Source: Candidatus Accumulibacter phosphatis
GTDB taxonomy: Bacteria; Pseudomonadota; Gammaproteobacteria; Burkholderiales; Rhodocyclaceae
NCBI RefSeq assembly: GCF_012939955.1
Contig: NZ_SPMY01000018.1
Span: 26,002 to 90,001, forward strand
Reading direction: 5' to 3'
Length of the DNA stretch: 64,000 nt
The position numbers and the translations under genes are program-made. Positions 1 through 8,800 of this stretch are shown here, in pieces (positions within the stretch are counted from its first letter, which is position 1; every line of letters starts with the position of its first letter). The notes under the pieces are model-generated. The model had not been told where the DNA came from and made no database searches. It worked only from the letters and a program-made list of their open reading frames with translations.

Positions 1-315
1 GTCAGGAATTTGGCCGCGCCGAAGCGAGTATCCCGGCTTCCGGTCACTGCCGTCAATCGGCGCGGTGGCTTGGCAGCGGCTGGCGAGCACGCTTGCCGAC
101 CGCAGCGGCGATCCGCTCGGCGGTGCTTTCCGGGAGTTTTTTTCGGGTCGCTTTGCACATCCCGCCCAACGGCAGCAGCGCGTGGGAGCAAGCAGCAGCG
201 CTATTTCCCGAGTGCAAAAGCGGCGATCAGCGGGCAGAATGGTGCTCGTACGGCCGACTTCAGTCGAGGCTCGTCCTGTACAAACTCACTGGAACAAACC
301 CATAGGAGACAAGTC
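1..315. other. Region without a recognisable gene
   Basis: I see no convincing coding sequence here. The frame of the downstream transferase stays open through most of it, but the translation is low in hydrophobic order and unlike any family I know. The only clear signal is an AGGAGAC ribosome-binding site at about 304-310 that serves the ATG at 316. A gene ending left of the window cannot be excluded. Confidence 0.5.
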
Positions 316-954
316 ATGAGCCAAACTCTCGTTTACGGTGATGCCATCAGCACCTACGTTCGTTCCGTTCGCCTGGCCCTGGAGGAAAAGGGCGTAGCGC
401 ACACGCTGGTCGCCGTGGATCTGGTCAAGGGTCAGCATCTGGAAGAGGCGCATCTGGCCCGCCATCCCTGGGGAAAAATGCCCGCCTTCGAACACGACGG
501 CCATTCGATCTACGAGGCAGCGGCGATCATGCGCTATATCGACGAGGTGTTTCCGGGACCGGCCTTGATGCCCGCGACGCCCGTTGGCCGCAGCCGGGTC
601 AATCAGGTGATGGGCATCGTTGAAAGCTACGGCTACCCGGCGTCGATCACTCATATTTTCATTCCCCGTGTCCTGGTGCCGGCACTCGGTGGCCAGACCG
701 ACGAAGCCGAAATCGAGGCGGCCAAGCCGCGGGCGGCGTTGTTCCTCAAAGAGATCGGGCGCTTGCTGGGCGAGGCAAACTACTTCGGTGGTGCGACCGT
801 GAGCCTCGCCGATTTGCACGTCCTGCCGGTAGTGACCTACCTGCGCGCGACCCCGGAAGGCCTGGCCCTGCTTGCCGCGGCGCCGAGCATCGAGGCCTGG
901 TTGGGGCGCATGAACGAGCGCAGCAGCGTGCACGCCGTGATGCCGCCCAGTTGA
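316..954 (+). CDS. Glutathione S-transferase family protein
   Basis: A 212-residue cytosolic GST-type protein. The N-terminal thioredoxin-like half (residues about 1-78) shows the family's cis-proline and glutathione-binding stretch, with W-G-K-M-P-A and then the E-A-A-A-I-M-R-Y-I segment. The rest is the all-helical half with the conserved N-capping pattern around S-L-A-D-L-H. Length is typical. The ATG at 316 is chosen over the long upstream open frame because it is preceded by AGGAGAC and begins directly with the first beta-strand. The substrate is unknown. It stands alone, with about 200 bases to radC. Confidence 0.85.
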   Translation: MSQTLVYGDAISTYVRSVRLALEEKGVAHTLVAVDLVKGQHLEEAHLARHPWGKMPAFEHDGHSIYEAAAIMRYIDEVFPGPALMPATPVGRSRVNQVMGIVESYGYPASITHIFIPRVLVPALGGQTDEAEIEAAKPRAALFLKEIGRLLGEANYFGGATVSLADLHVLPVVTYLRATPEGLALLAAAPSIEAWLGRMNERSSVHAVMPPS

Positions 955-1168
955 ACCTCGGAGACAATCAAGCGCCAGGGGTCGAACGGGCTCCGAATGT
1001 CGCGCGAGGGGCTTCTCGCCGGCGTTTGTAGGCGCGCGATTCCCCGTCCGATAAGCGATAAGCCGGCCCTAGGTGTGCCAAGGTGCTGTATCGGCAGCGA
1101 AATCGCCTGTACCAGCGGCTGTGCTGTGGGTAATATGCCTGACCGAGGCTTTTCCTTGAGGTGTCGAC

Positions 1169-1849
1169 ATGGCAATTCGCGACTGGCCTGAAGACGAGCG
1201 ACCACGTGAGCGCCTGCTGGCGCGCGGTGCCGCTTCCCTATCGGATGCTGAATTGCTGGCGATTTTCTTGCGCGTCGGCAGCAAGGGAAAAAGCGCGGTG
1301 GATCTGGCGCGCGAGTTGATTGGCGGATTTGGTGGGCTGAACCGCATGTTTGCGACCAGCCTGGCCGATTTTTCTGCGGTGCCGGGGATGGGGCCGGCGA
1401 AGTATGCGCAGTTGCAGGCGGTGCTGGAAATGGCGCGGCGGGCGCTCGGCGAAGAGCTGAAGGAGGAGGGGCTGACTTTCGCTTCTCCCGGCGGGGTGCG
1501 CGACTATTTGCGGCTGCATCTGGCCAGCTTGCAGCATGAGGTCTTTCTGGCCCTGTGGCTGGACGCCCAGAATCGCCTGATTGCCACCGAAGAACTGTTT
1601 CGCGGCACCTTGACGCAAACCAGCGTCTATCCGCGCGAGGTGCTCAAGCACGCGCTGCGGCATAATGCGGCGGCGGTGGTGCTGGCGCACAATCATCCGT
1701 CGGGGGTTGCCGAACCCTCGCGCGCTGACGAACTGCTGACCAGCGAGCTGAAACAGGTGTTGGCGCTGATCGAGGTGCGGGTGCTCGATCATTTCATCGT
1801 TGCCGGGCAATCGCCGCCACTCTCGTTTGCCGAGCGCGGCTTGTTGTAG
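1169..1849 (+). CDS. radC: RadC-family JAB-domain protein
   Basis: 226 residues, the normal length for RadC. An N-terminal helix-hairpin-helix region (about residues 1-75, with the P-G-M-G-P-A-K-Y-A motif) is followed by a JAB/MPN metalloprotease-like domain. The metal-binding signature H-N-H-P-S-G is followed by S-R-A-D, giving the family's HxH...D ligands, and an upstream Glu lies in the E-E-L-F-R-G segment. RadC was named for DNA repair, but that role is disputed and the biochemical activity is not established. A weak TAATAT -10-like box lies at 1131-1136. Confidence 0.93.
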   Translation: MAIRDWPEDERPRERLLARGAASLSDAELLAIFLRVGSKGKSAVDLARELIGGFGGLNRMFATSLADFSAVPGMGPAKYAQLQAVLEMARRALGEELKEEGLTFASPGGVRDYLRLHLASLQHEVFLALWLDAQNRLIATEELFRGTLTQTSVYPREVLKHALRHNAAAVVLAHNHPSGVAEPSRADELLTSELKQVLALIEVRVLDHFIVAGQSPPLSFAERGLL

Positions 1850-1888
1850 CTTGCGACGACAGCAGCTTGGACGAGTGGGCCAAAACGC

Positions 1889-1917
1889 TTGAAGTAGACC
1901 CTTGCCTGCGCTAGAAT
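1889..1917 (+). promoter_or_regulatory. Sigma-70 promoter of rpmB-rpmG
   Basis: TTGAAG (1889-1894) and TAGAAT (1912-1917) are separated by exactly 17 bases. They sit 38 bases upstream of the L28 start codon, in the only gap between radC and rpmB. This is a near-consensus housekeeping promoter, as expected for ribosomal protein genes. Confidence 0.75.
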
Positions 1918-1955
1918 CGCGGGTTTTCTTCCCTCAGACAATTGGAGCGACAATC

Positions 1956-2189
1956 ATGGCGCGTGTTTGCCAAGTCACGGGCAAAGGCCCGATGGTGGGG
2001 AACAATGTTTCCCATGCCAACAATAGAACGAAGCGCCGCTTCCTTCCGAATTTGCAGTATCGCCGCTTCTGGATCGAGAGCGAAAGCCGTTGGCTGCGCT
2101 TGCGCTTATCGAACGCCGGTTTGCGCACCATTGACAAGAACGGTATCGACGTTGTGCTCGCAGACCTGCGTGCGCGCGGCGAGATCTGA
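1956..2189 (+). CDS. rpmB: 50S ribosomal protein L28
   Basis: 77 residues, the standard L28 length. The start [12 protein letters not shown] is diagnostic, followed by the [18 protein letters not shown] signature. The open frame extends upstream to about 1902, but the ATG at 1956 follows a TTGGAGCG ribosome-binding site and gives the family N-terminus. L28 is a structural protein of the large ribosomal subunit. It is co-transcribed with rpmG, 14 bases downstream. Confidence 0.97.
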   Translation: MARVCQVTGKGPMVGNNVSHANNRTKRRFLPNLQYRRFWIESESRWLRLRLSNAGLRTIDKNGIDVVLADLRARGEI

Positions 2190-2203
2190 CCAGGAGAGCA
2201 GCT

Positions 2204-2359
2204 ATGCGTGACAAGATCAAGCTTGAGTCGACCGCCGGAACCGGCCACTTTTACACCACGACCAAGAACAAGCGCACCATGCCGGGCAAGATGGAGATCA
2301 AGAAGTACGATCCCAAGGTCCGCAAGCACGTGATCTACAAGGAGATCAAGCTCCGCTGA
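2204..2359 (+). CDS. rpmG: 50S ribosomal protein L33
   Basis: A 51-residue protein. It begins [20 protein letters not shown] and ends [11 protein letters not shown], the proteobacterial L33 pattern. The two CxxC pairs of zinc-binding L33 forms are absent, so this is the zinc-independent type. An AGGAGAGC ribosome-binding site lies before the ATG. It is second in the rpmB-rpmG operon and is followed by a strong terminator. Confidence 0.97.
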   Translation: MRDKIKLESTAGTGHFYTTTKNKRTMPGKMEIKKYDPKVRKHVIYKEIKLR

Positions 2360-2406
2360 GCGACGCGCGCGCTCGCGCGCTGCTGACGGAAAGCTGTTCC
2401 CACCGG

Positions 2407-2440
2407 CGGGGCGGCCGCGAAAGCGGCCGCCCCGCTGTTT
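2407..2440 (+). terminator. Rho-independent terminator after rpmG
   Basis: A perfect 12-bp GC stem (2407-2418 with 2423-2434) closed by a GAAA tetraloop is followed by CTGTTTGTC, a short T-rich tail. It lies 48 bases after the rpmG stop. The symmetric stem could also serve the convergent DAHP synthase gene, though its T-tract is only clear on the plus strand. Confidence 0.75.
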
Positions 2441-2543
2441 GTCGTCCCGGCCTGGTGTCGCCCCGGCTTACTACGGCCCCGTCGCTGCGCGCTTGCTGCT
2501 GGCGGCGGCAGGCCCCGCCTTGCCGCCTCTCGGATGCCAAACC

Positions 2544-3623
2544 TTACGCGGCGGCTTCGACCAGGCGGCGCTCACGGACGCTCTTGGCGAGCAACTCCAG
2601 CACCAGCAGCGAGTCTTCCCAGCCCAGGCAGGCGTCGGTGACGCTCTTGCCGTATTCGAGCTGCTGGCCGGGCACCAGATCCTGGCGTCCTTCCACCAGG
2701 TGTGATTCGATCATCACGCCGATGATCCGTTCGTCGCCGGCCGTTACCTGCCTGGCGGTCGTCCTGGCGACCTCGATCTGTTGCTTGAAGCGCTTCTCGC
2801 TGTTGGCGTGCGAGGCGTCGATCATCAGCCGCGCGGCGAGTCCGGCGGCGGCAATTTCCTTGCACGCGGCGTCGACGTGTGCGGCATCGTGGTTTGGTTC
2901 CTTGCCGCCGCGCAGGATGACGTGACAGTCCTCGTTGCCGGAGGTCGATACGATCGCCGAATGGCCGGCCTTGGTCACCGAGAGGAAGTGGTGTGGCGAC
3001 TGCGCGGCGCGAATGGCGTCGATGGCGATGCGGATATTGCCGTCAGTGCCGTTCTTGAAGCCGACCGGGCAGGACAGGCCGGAGGCCAGTTCACGATGCA
3101 CCTGTGATTCGGTGGTGCGCGCCCCGATCGCTCCCCAGGCAATCAGGTCGGCGGTGTATTGCGGGGTGATGGTATCCAGGAATTCGGTCGCGCAGGGCAG
3201 GCCTATATCATTGATCTGCAACAGCAAGCCGCGTGCCAGGCGGAGGCCTTCGTTGATCCGGAAACTATTGTCGAGACGCGGGTCGTTGATCAAGCCCTTC
3301 CAGCCGACGGTCGTGCGCGGCTTCTCGAAATAGACGCGCATCATGATCAGCAGATCGTCCTCGAAATGCGGCACTTCCTTCTGCAGTCGCGTGGCGTATT
3401 CGATGGCCGAATCGACATCGTGAATCGAACACGGCCCGATCACTACCAGCAGGCGATTGTCGGCGCCGTGCAGGATGCGATGGATGTTCTGGCGCGCTTC
3501 ATAGGTGGTCGTTGCAGCGCGAACGCCGACCGGAAATTCGCGAAAAACGTGCGCTGGCGGGACCAGCTCCTTGATTTCCCGGATGCGAACGTCGTCGGTG
3601 TTGGGCTTGCTCTGCAAGGTCAT
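2544..3623 (-). CDS. aroG: 3-deoxy-7-phosphoheptulonate synthase (DAHP synthase, class I)
   Basis: Condenses phosphoenolpyruvate and erythrose 4-phosphate, the first step of the shikimate pathway. 359 residues, close to E. coli AroG/AroF/AroH (about 350-356). Visible motifs include V-I-G-P-C-S-I-H-D, the phosphate-binding R-T-T-V-G-W-K-G-L, the G-A-R-T-T-E-S-Q-V-H-R-E-L-A-S-G-L-S segment, and K-N-G-T-D-G-N. Conserved metal ligands fit the C in G-P-C-S and the H in T-K-A-G-H-S. The sequence is most like AroG, but which amino acid inhibits it cannot be read from sequence. It is a monocistronic minus-strand gene. Confidence 0.94.
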   Translation of the reverse strand: MTLQSKPNTDDVRIREIKELVPPAHVFREFPVGVRAATTTYEARQNIHRILHGADNRLLVVIGPCSIHDVDSAIEYATRLQKEVPHFEDDLLIMMRVYFEKPRTTVGWKGLINDPRLDNSFRINEGLRLARGLLLQINDIGLPCATEFLDTITPQYTADLIAWGAIGARTTESQVHRELASGLSCPVGFKNGTDGNIRIAIDAIRAAQSPHHFLSVTKAGHSAIVSTSGNEDCHVILRGGKEPNHDAAHVDAACKEIAAAGLAARLMIDASHANSEKRFKQQIEVARTTARQVTAGDERIIGVMIESHLVEGRQDLVPGQQLEYGKSVTDACLGWEDSLLVLELLAKSVRERRLVEAAA

Positions 3624-3727
3624 GAGGCATTCTCCGGAGGGCGGCCTGAGTCGGCAAAGGATCGATTCTAATGGAAACCGGGAAGATACACGGCACGGCT
3701 TGTGCTTTGCGAGCGCTTGGCAAGGGC

Positions 3728-4876
3728 TCAGCTGCTATTTTCTGCGCGGCTCGGAGTCTGTGTTGGCGAAGGTGTTCGCTCATCGGCCCGGCGGGCGTCG
3801 CCGTCAGCGTGCCGGGCGGCGATGGCGAGGAACTCGTCCTGGCGGGAAAAAAAGGCGTCGACGACATCCGGGTCGAAGTGGCTGCCGCGCCCTTCGCGAA
3901 TGATCCGCAGCGCGTCTTCGACCGGTAGCCCCGCCTTGTAGACGCGTTGCGCGAGCAAGGCATCAAAGACGTCGGCGAGGGCCATCAGCCGTGCCGAAAT
4001 CGGAATCGCGTCGCCAGCGAGGCCTTCCGGGTAGCCCGAGCCATCCCATTTTTCGTGGTGATAGTGGGCGATTTCCCTGGCCATGCTGAGGAATTCGAGA
4101 GGTCGTTCGGCGTCCTTGTCGGCCTGTTCGATGGCCTGCGCGCCAAGGAGGCTATGCTTTTTCATTTCGACCCATTCCTCCGCGGTCAGCTTGCCGGGCT
4201 TGCGCAGGATGTGGTCCGCAATGCCGACCTTGCCGATGTCGTGCAGCGGCGCCGACTTGACCAGCACCTCGATGTTGTGTGCCGTCAGGAAAGCTGCGAA
4301 GCGCGGGTGCGAACTTAGCTCCATGGCCAGCGTGCGGACGTAGGCTTGCGTGCGGCGCAAATGATTCCCTGTCTCAGGGTCACGAATTTCCGCCAGTCGC
4401 CCCAGTGCGCGGATGCTGACATCCTGGATCTGGCGATTTTCGGCCATCCGCCGGTCGATCTCACGCTGCAGCTTGCAGTGGTGATCGCGTACCAGCAGGT
4501 CACGGGCTGCTTTCAGTTCGAGCTGCGCCTTGACCCGCGCCAGGACGATCGCCGGCCGGAACGGTTTGCTGATGCAGTCGGCTGCACCCAGTGCCAGGCC
4601 GCGCTCCTCGTCATCGCTACAATCGAGCGCGCTGACGAAGATCACCGGGATGTCGGCGCTGGCCGGGTCGGCCAACAAGTGGCCGAGTACCTGGTAGCCG
4701 TCCATCTCCGGCATCACGAGGTCGAGGAGGATCAGATCGGGCCGCGGCTGGCTGGCTGCTGCCTGCAAGGCGCGCGGCCCCGAGTCGACGGTGCGCACCC
4801 GATGCAGCGGGCTGAGAAGGTCGCTCAGCAGCGACAGGCTTGCGGGGGTGTCGTCGACGATCAGAAGTGTGGCCAT
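3728..4876 (-). CDS. Response regulator with HD-GYP cyclic-di-GMP phosphodiesterase domain
   Basis: 382 residues. A receiver domain (about 1-125) has D8-D9, phospho-acceptor D52 in L-L-D-L-V-M-P-E-M-D-G, and the K in S-K-P-F. It is joined by a short coiled linker to an HD-GYP domain. All family motifs are present: E-I-R-D-P-E-T-G-N-H, L-H-D-I-G-K, the helix with H-S-L-L-G-A, H-H-E-K-W-D-G-S-G-Y-P and A-D-V-F-D-A-L. An active c-di-GMP phosphodiesterase is therefore predicted. The ATG at 4876 starts directly with the first receiver strand; an in-frame ATG at 4909 would add 11 residues. No partner histidine kinase lies nearby. Confidence 0.9.
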   Translation of the reverse strand: MATLLIVDDTPASLSLLSDLLSPLHRVRTVDSGPRALQAAASQPRPDLILLDLVMPEMDGYQVLGHLLADPASADIPVIFVSALDCSDDEERGLALGAADCISKPFRPAIVLARVKAQLELKAARDLLVRDHHCKLQREIDRRMAENRQIQDVSIRALGRLAEIRDPETGNHLRRTQAYVRTLAMELSSHPRFAAFLTAHNIEVLVKSAPLHDIGKVGIADHILRKPGKLTAEEWVEMKKHSLLGAQAIEQADKDAERPLEFLSMAREIAHYHHEKWDGSGYPEGLAGDAIPISARLMALADVFDALLAQRVYKAGLPVEDALRIIREGRGSHFDPDVVDAFFSRQDEFLAIAARHADGDARRADERTPSPTQTPSRAENSS

Positions 4877-5002
4877 GAGGATCCTGCTGGGGAAGTCGCA
4901 AGCAGCCAAAATGAACGATGGCTGGCTTGCCAGGCCTGGACCGCGAAGAAAGTCGCGGCGAGGAACGGATGCTTGGCGAAAACCTGGGCCGGCGGCGCTG
5001 GG

Positions 5003-5401
5003 TCAAGCTTGCGGCACAAGACGCTGCTGGGCAACTTCGAACAGTTCTCGTTCCTCGAAGCGGACGTGTGCCGACAGCAGGTCGGCGAAACTGAGCAGGG
5101 TGGTGGCATCGGCATCGGCATCCAGCACACGGCCGAGGAGGGTACGTAGCTCGGCATGCTCGCGCAGCGTGCGCGCAACCAGGGCCTCTTCGCCGGCCTG
5201 GGCCATGGCCGGCAGCAGGCTGGATTCTTCAATCCTGAAATGAGGTTCGAGCTCCGCGGCAAAAACGTCGGCGCAACTCGCGATTGCCGCGGCGATTTTC
5301 CCGGCATCGCCCGAAGTGGCCGCACGGCGGGCGCCGAGCGCCAGCTTGAGCGCACTATGGTGCTCGCGCGAGAGGTCCTGGAGAGTCTGGTGGCGTTTCA
5401 T
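5003..5401 (-). CDS. Hemerythrin HHE cation-binding domain protein
   Basis: 132 residues forming one predicted four-helix bundle. The metal-ligand pattern of hemerythrin-like proteins is visible as H-H in S-R-E-H-H-S-A-L, H-F-R-I-E-E, R-E-H-A-E-L and H-V-R-F-E-E-R-E-L-F. These proteins bind a di-iron centre and are implicated in O2, NO or iron handling; the role here is unknown. The ATG at 5401 is used because the open frame upstream to 5650 is a low-complexity translation. The neighbouring HD-GYP gene is on the same strand, 126 bases downstream, so co-transcription is possible. Confidence 0.85.
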   Translation of the reverse strand: MKRHQTLQDLSREHHSALKLALGARRAATSGDAGKIAAAIASCADVFAAELEPHFRIEESSLLPAMAQAGEEALVARTLREHAELRTLLGRVLDADADATTLLSFADLLSAHVRFEERELFEVAQQRLVPQA

Positions 5402-5774
5402 GGCAAGAGTCCTTGAGTGTTTATGCGGTCCCGTCTGGGTCGGGCGAGCAAACGGGTAGCGGCGGGCGGCGGGCAATGGCGGCAGCGATCGCAGCGACAT
5501 CGATTGCGATTGCGATTGGCGAAGCAGCGTCAGACGGCCGGTTCGCCGCGTGTTGCGGCTGGTTGCGGCGAGCCCGCTCTCACAGTCGGCGATTGTAGCG
5601 AATGACAGGCCTCGGTGTCGGCGTTTTGAGGGGCTGTCCATGGACAGCACGCCGGAAGAGCGCCGCCGAGTTAACGGTGCACGCGCAGGCGATTGCGCGC
5701 GCGGCGTGACCCTTGACAGGGCGCGATCACCCGCTTGGCGTTTTGGCCGCTGGGCTTGGCGGGGAAAATCAAGC
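5402..5774. other. Intergenic region between hemerythrin and pilY1
   Basis: No credible gene. It holds a simple-sequence stretch with tandem CGATTG-like hexamers around 5495-5520. The 5' leader of the hemerythrin gene (read leftwards) should lie at its left side, and the pilY1 terminator borders it at 5775. Confidence 0.5.
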
Positions 5775-5798
5775 AGAAGGCCGCTTTCGCGGCCTTCT
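5764..5798 (-). terminator. Terminator of the pilin operon, after pilY1
   Basis: A 10-bp perfect stem (5775-5784 with 5789-5798, TTTC loop) lies 18 bases past the pilY1 stop. Read on the minus strand it is followed by GCTTGATTTTCC, a short T-rich run. It fits the end of the pilE-pilY1 transcript. Confidence 0.65.
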
Positions 5799-5815
5799 GG
5801 TGCTGCGCGGGCGGG

Positions 5816-8800
5816 CTACTCGGTAACCAGCTCCCGCCAGGAAACGCGGCGTGTATCGAGCGGCGTCGGCGCGGTCGGAACCGGCGCACTGATCGTATCC
5901 GGGGTGTCGGTCCGGATCAATTCCCTGATCGTGCCGTCCTCGAGGCGGATGACGCTTGGCGAGGTACTCAGGAAGTCGCCCAGTTTGGTGCCGACCAGCC
6001 CGTCCGTTCCTTCGACAGCACCACCGCTCCGGTAGTCGAGGAAGTAGGCGTAGCTGACGCCGACCGGAACGCAGGCGCCTGTGGTTGGCGTATTGGTGTT
6101 GAACGCCAGCGTGCCGAGCTGCAGGCGCAGGTCGGTGTTGATCCTTTCGCCAAGGACTGGGAAGTCGACATACCAGCCGTCGTTGCTGTTGAAATCAACG
6201 GCGAAATCCGAGCTGGTGACCGTGCAGTAGAGGGTCGTGCTGTCCGGGCACAACACGCTGGTCAGCGTCTGCTTGACGAAGTCGCCGGGCGGAGGGGTTT
6301 CCTGTGGCGGCGACAACGGCTGCCGTGGGCTTCCGTAATCACCATATACAGGCGGGTCTGCTGTGAGGTCAGTGACGGTGAGGCGGTCCTTGATCGCGTA
6401 GAGCGATTGTTGCTGCGCCGTCACCAGGTCATCCGAGCCGAGCAGTTGGCCGGTGCCCACAAACACCACCGGATGGCTGCCGACCTTGCCAAGTTCGGGT
6501 TTGCTGGTGATCGGTTGCGCGACGCCAGCGGCATCAACAAGCTTCGCCAGCCGCTGCGCCTCGTAGACCGGCGGCTCAACGGTGACGGGAATATCGCCGT
6601 TGATGTCGAAACGCCACAGGTTGCCGCGCAGGTCGCCGCCGTAGATGCGCTGCGTGGTGTTGTTGTTGTCCGGGAAGTTTGCCCAGCCGGCAATCCGCGC
6701 CAGACCGCTCGGGGTGCTGGCATCACCGACTTCGGTGCTGATCGTGCGAATGACGGCCCCGGAAGTGGCGTTGAGAATGAACAGTCGTCCCTCCCCGTCG
6801 CCTGGGACGACGTTGTTGTAGCCCGAGGCGACAATTACCACCCAGGTGCCATTCTTGAGCTTGGTGATCACCGGGTTGCCGTAGGTGTAGCCCAGATTGT
6901 CGTCAGTAAACTCCCACAAGCCCTTGGGGGCCGCGGGATCGGTGACGTCCAGTGCGTAGTAGCCGCGCCCACCGTGGTTCAGGCCACCAACGAGGATGGT
7001 CTTCCAGACGGCCGATGTGGTCGCGCAGTCGCTGATGCAGATGTCAGCAGCGACGGGCGTGCCATCGACCAGGAACTGATGCCGTCCGGGGAGTGCATAG
7101 TTCTTGTCGGCAAGCTTGTAGAGCTTGGGCATCACCAGCGTTGGTACATACGCCCACGCTTCCTCGCCGGTCGCCGCGTCGATGGCGTGCAGCATGCCGT
7201 CGTTGGCGGCGACGTAGACTCGGCCGGCTCTGCTCAAGTTGGCGCTCTTGAAGGCGCCGTACTGCAAGTCGGCATAATTCCACGGCGAGCCCTGGACATA
7301 GACTGCTTCAGAGCCGGCAATGTCGCCAAGCAGATGCGCTCGCTGGCGATAGTAGGCGCCAAGGTTCACCAGCGGGCCTTCGTTGGTCTTGTCACCGCGC
7401 ACAAAGTTGAGCAGCGGTTCGCCGTCGGCGTTGCCTTGCGTCTCGGAGGTGAGGCAGATCGTGCCGACGTCGCAGAAGTGCGACAGCGGCTTGATCGCCG
7501 GCAACTCGAAGTAGGCCTGTTCGGCTGCGCTCAAATTGCCCCACTGGAAATCCCTGAGCTTGTTCGTCGAGTCGGGAGCCGTATCGTAAGTGTAGATTGT
7601 GCGTGCCGTATGGGTGCCCGCCGAGACCTTGGCGTCGAGTAGTGCCTGTGCCGCCCAGACCGGGTCCGACAGAACGCCGGTACTTGCGTTGATGGTCCGT
7701 TTGACGACGTCACCCGACCACTCTCCGGCTTTGAACGAGACCTCGAAGAGGCTGTTCTCGCTGCCGGCCACCAGGTTCGGGCTGGTGACCGTCACCGCTG
7801 CCAGCGCACCGGCCTTGTCGCGGACGCTGGACAGTGCGCCACTGATGCCGGTTGCCAGCGAAGCGGGGTCGGAAGCGCTGAAGTAGGTGCCCCGGCCATT
7901 GACGGCGGCGTGCCAGAGGTCGTCGATATTGGTCTGCGAGTCGCTTTCCGGTTTCGGCCAGTTGCATTCGCCCGCTTTCTGCCATGGACACAGGCCGGTG
8001 GCCGGGTCAGCGGTGACGCCCAGTTTGAGGCTGTTAAAATCCCCGCTGCTCGCGGTCAGGTAATCGGCCTGGTATTGCATCAGGCCGGAAGCGCCCAGAC
8101 CGAGCGTATAGGTGTTCATGAATTGCCGCGGGTTCGTGTCGTCGTTGACGCAGACGTCGTTGTAAGTGGTGAAGTCGCCGCTGACGATTGGACCACCGGT
8201 GCAGCGATCGGGAAGCTGCAAGGGATCGCGCAAATCCGTCTTCCAGTAGTATTGGGCGACGTCAGCGAGGGTGTCGCTGGTTGGGCCGAGGGCGACCGTG
8301 GGGCACTTCGTCGTCAGCCAGTCGTTGTCCTTGCTGGCTGCTGCCTCGACACACGAGTCGTCGTCGATCGGCCCGGTCGTTACCGTGTCGCAACTGGTTA
8401 TCACACCGTCGAACGTTCCCGCCTTGCAGTCGTCGACGGTGGCCACGAAGGACTTGGCGGGCGGCGGGACGACGTTCTGGCAATAGGTGGTCAGTCCAGC
8501 GACGCGGCCTGCCGTGCACAAGGGATCATCGGTCCACTCGGCGATGACCGGAACGGTTTGACATTTCAGAGTTTCGTTTGCCGCACAGGTGCTCGCGTCC
8601 GTCCAGTCAACCCAGGGGTTTGGCCATGTCGTCTGGCATTTCGTATCGGGGGCGATGTCACAGGTAGCCGTAGGGGCCCAGGACGTCCAGTCGGTCTCGC
8701 ACTCTCTGGCCAGGCCAACGCTGTAGTCGTCGGCTCGCGCTACTGCCGTGCAGCCGTCAGTAGGGCTCCAGCCGCTCCAGTCTTCGTACTGGCATTTCCT

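Noticed and set aside
5735-7642. A 635-residue open frame on the plus strand inside pilY1
   Set aside because: It is antisense to the conserved PilY1 propeller, has no family motifs and is typical of high-GC shadow frames.
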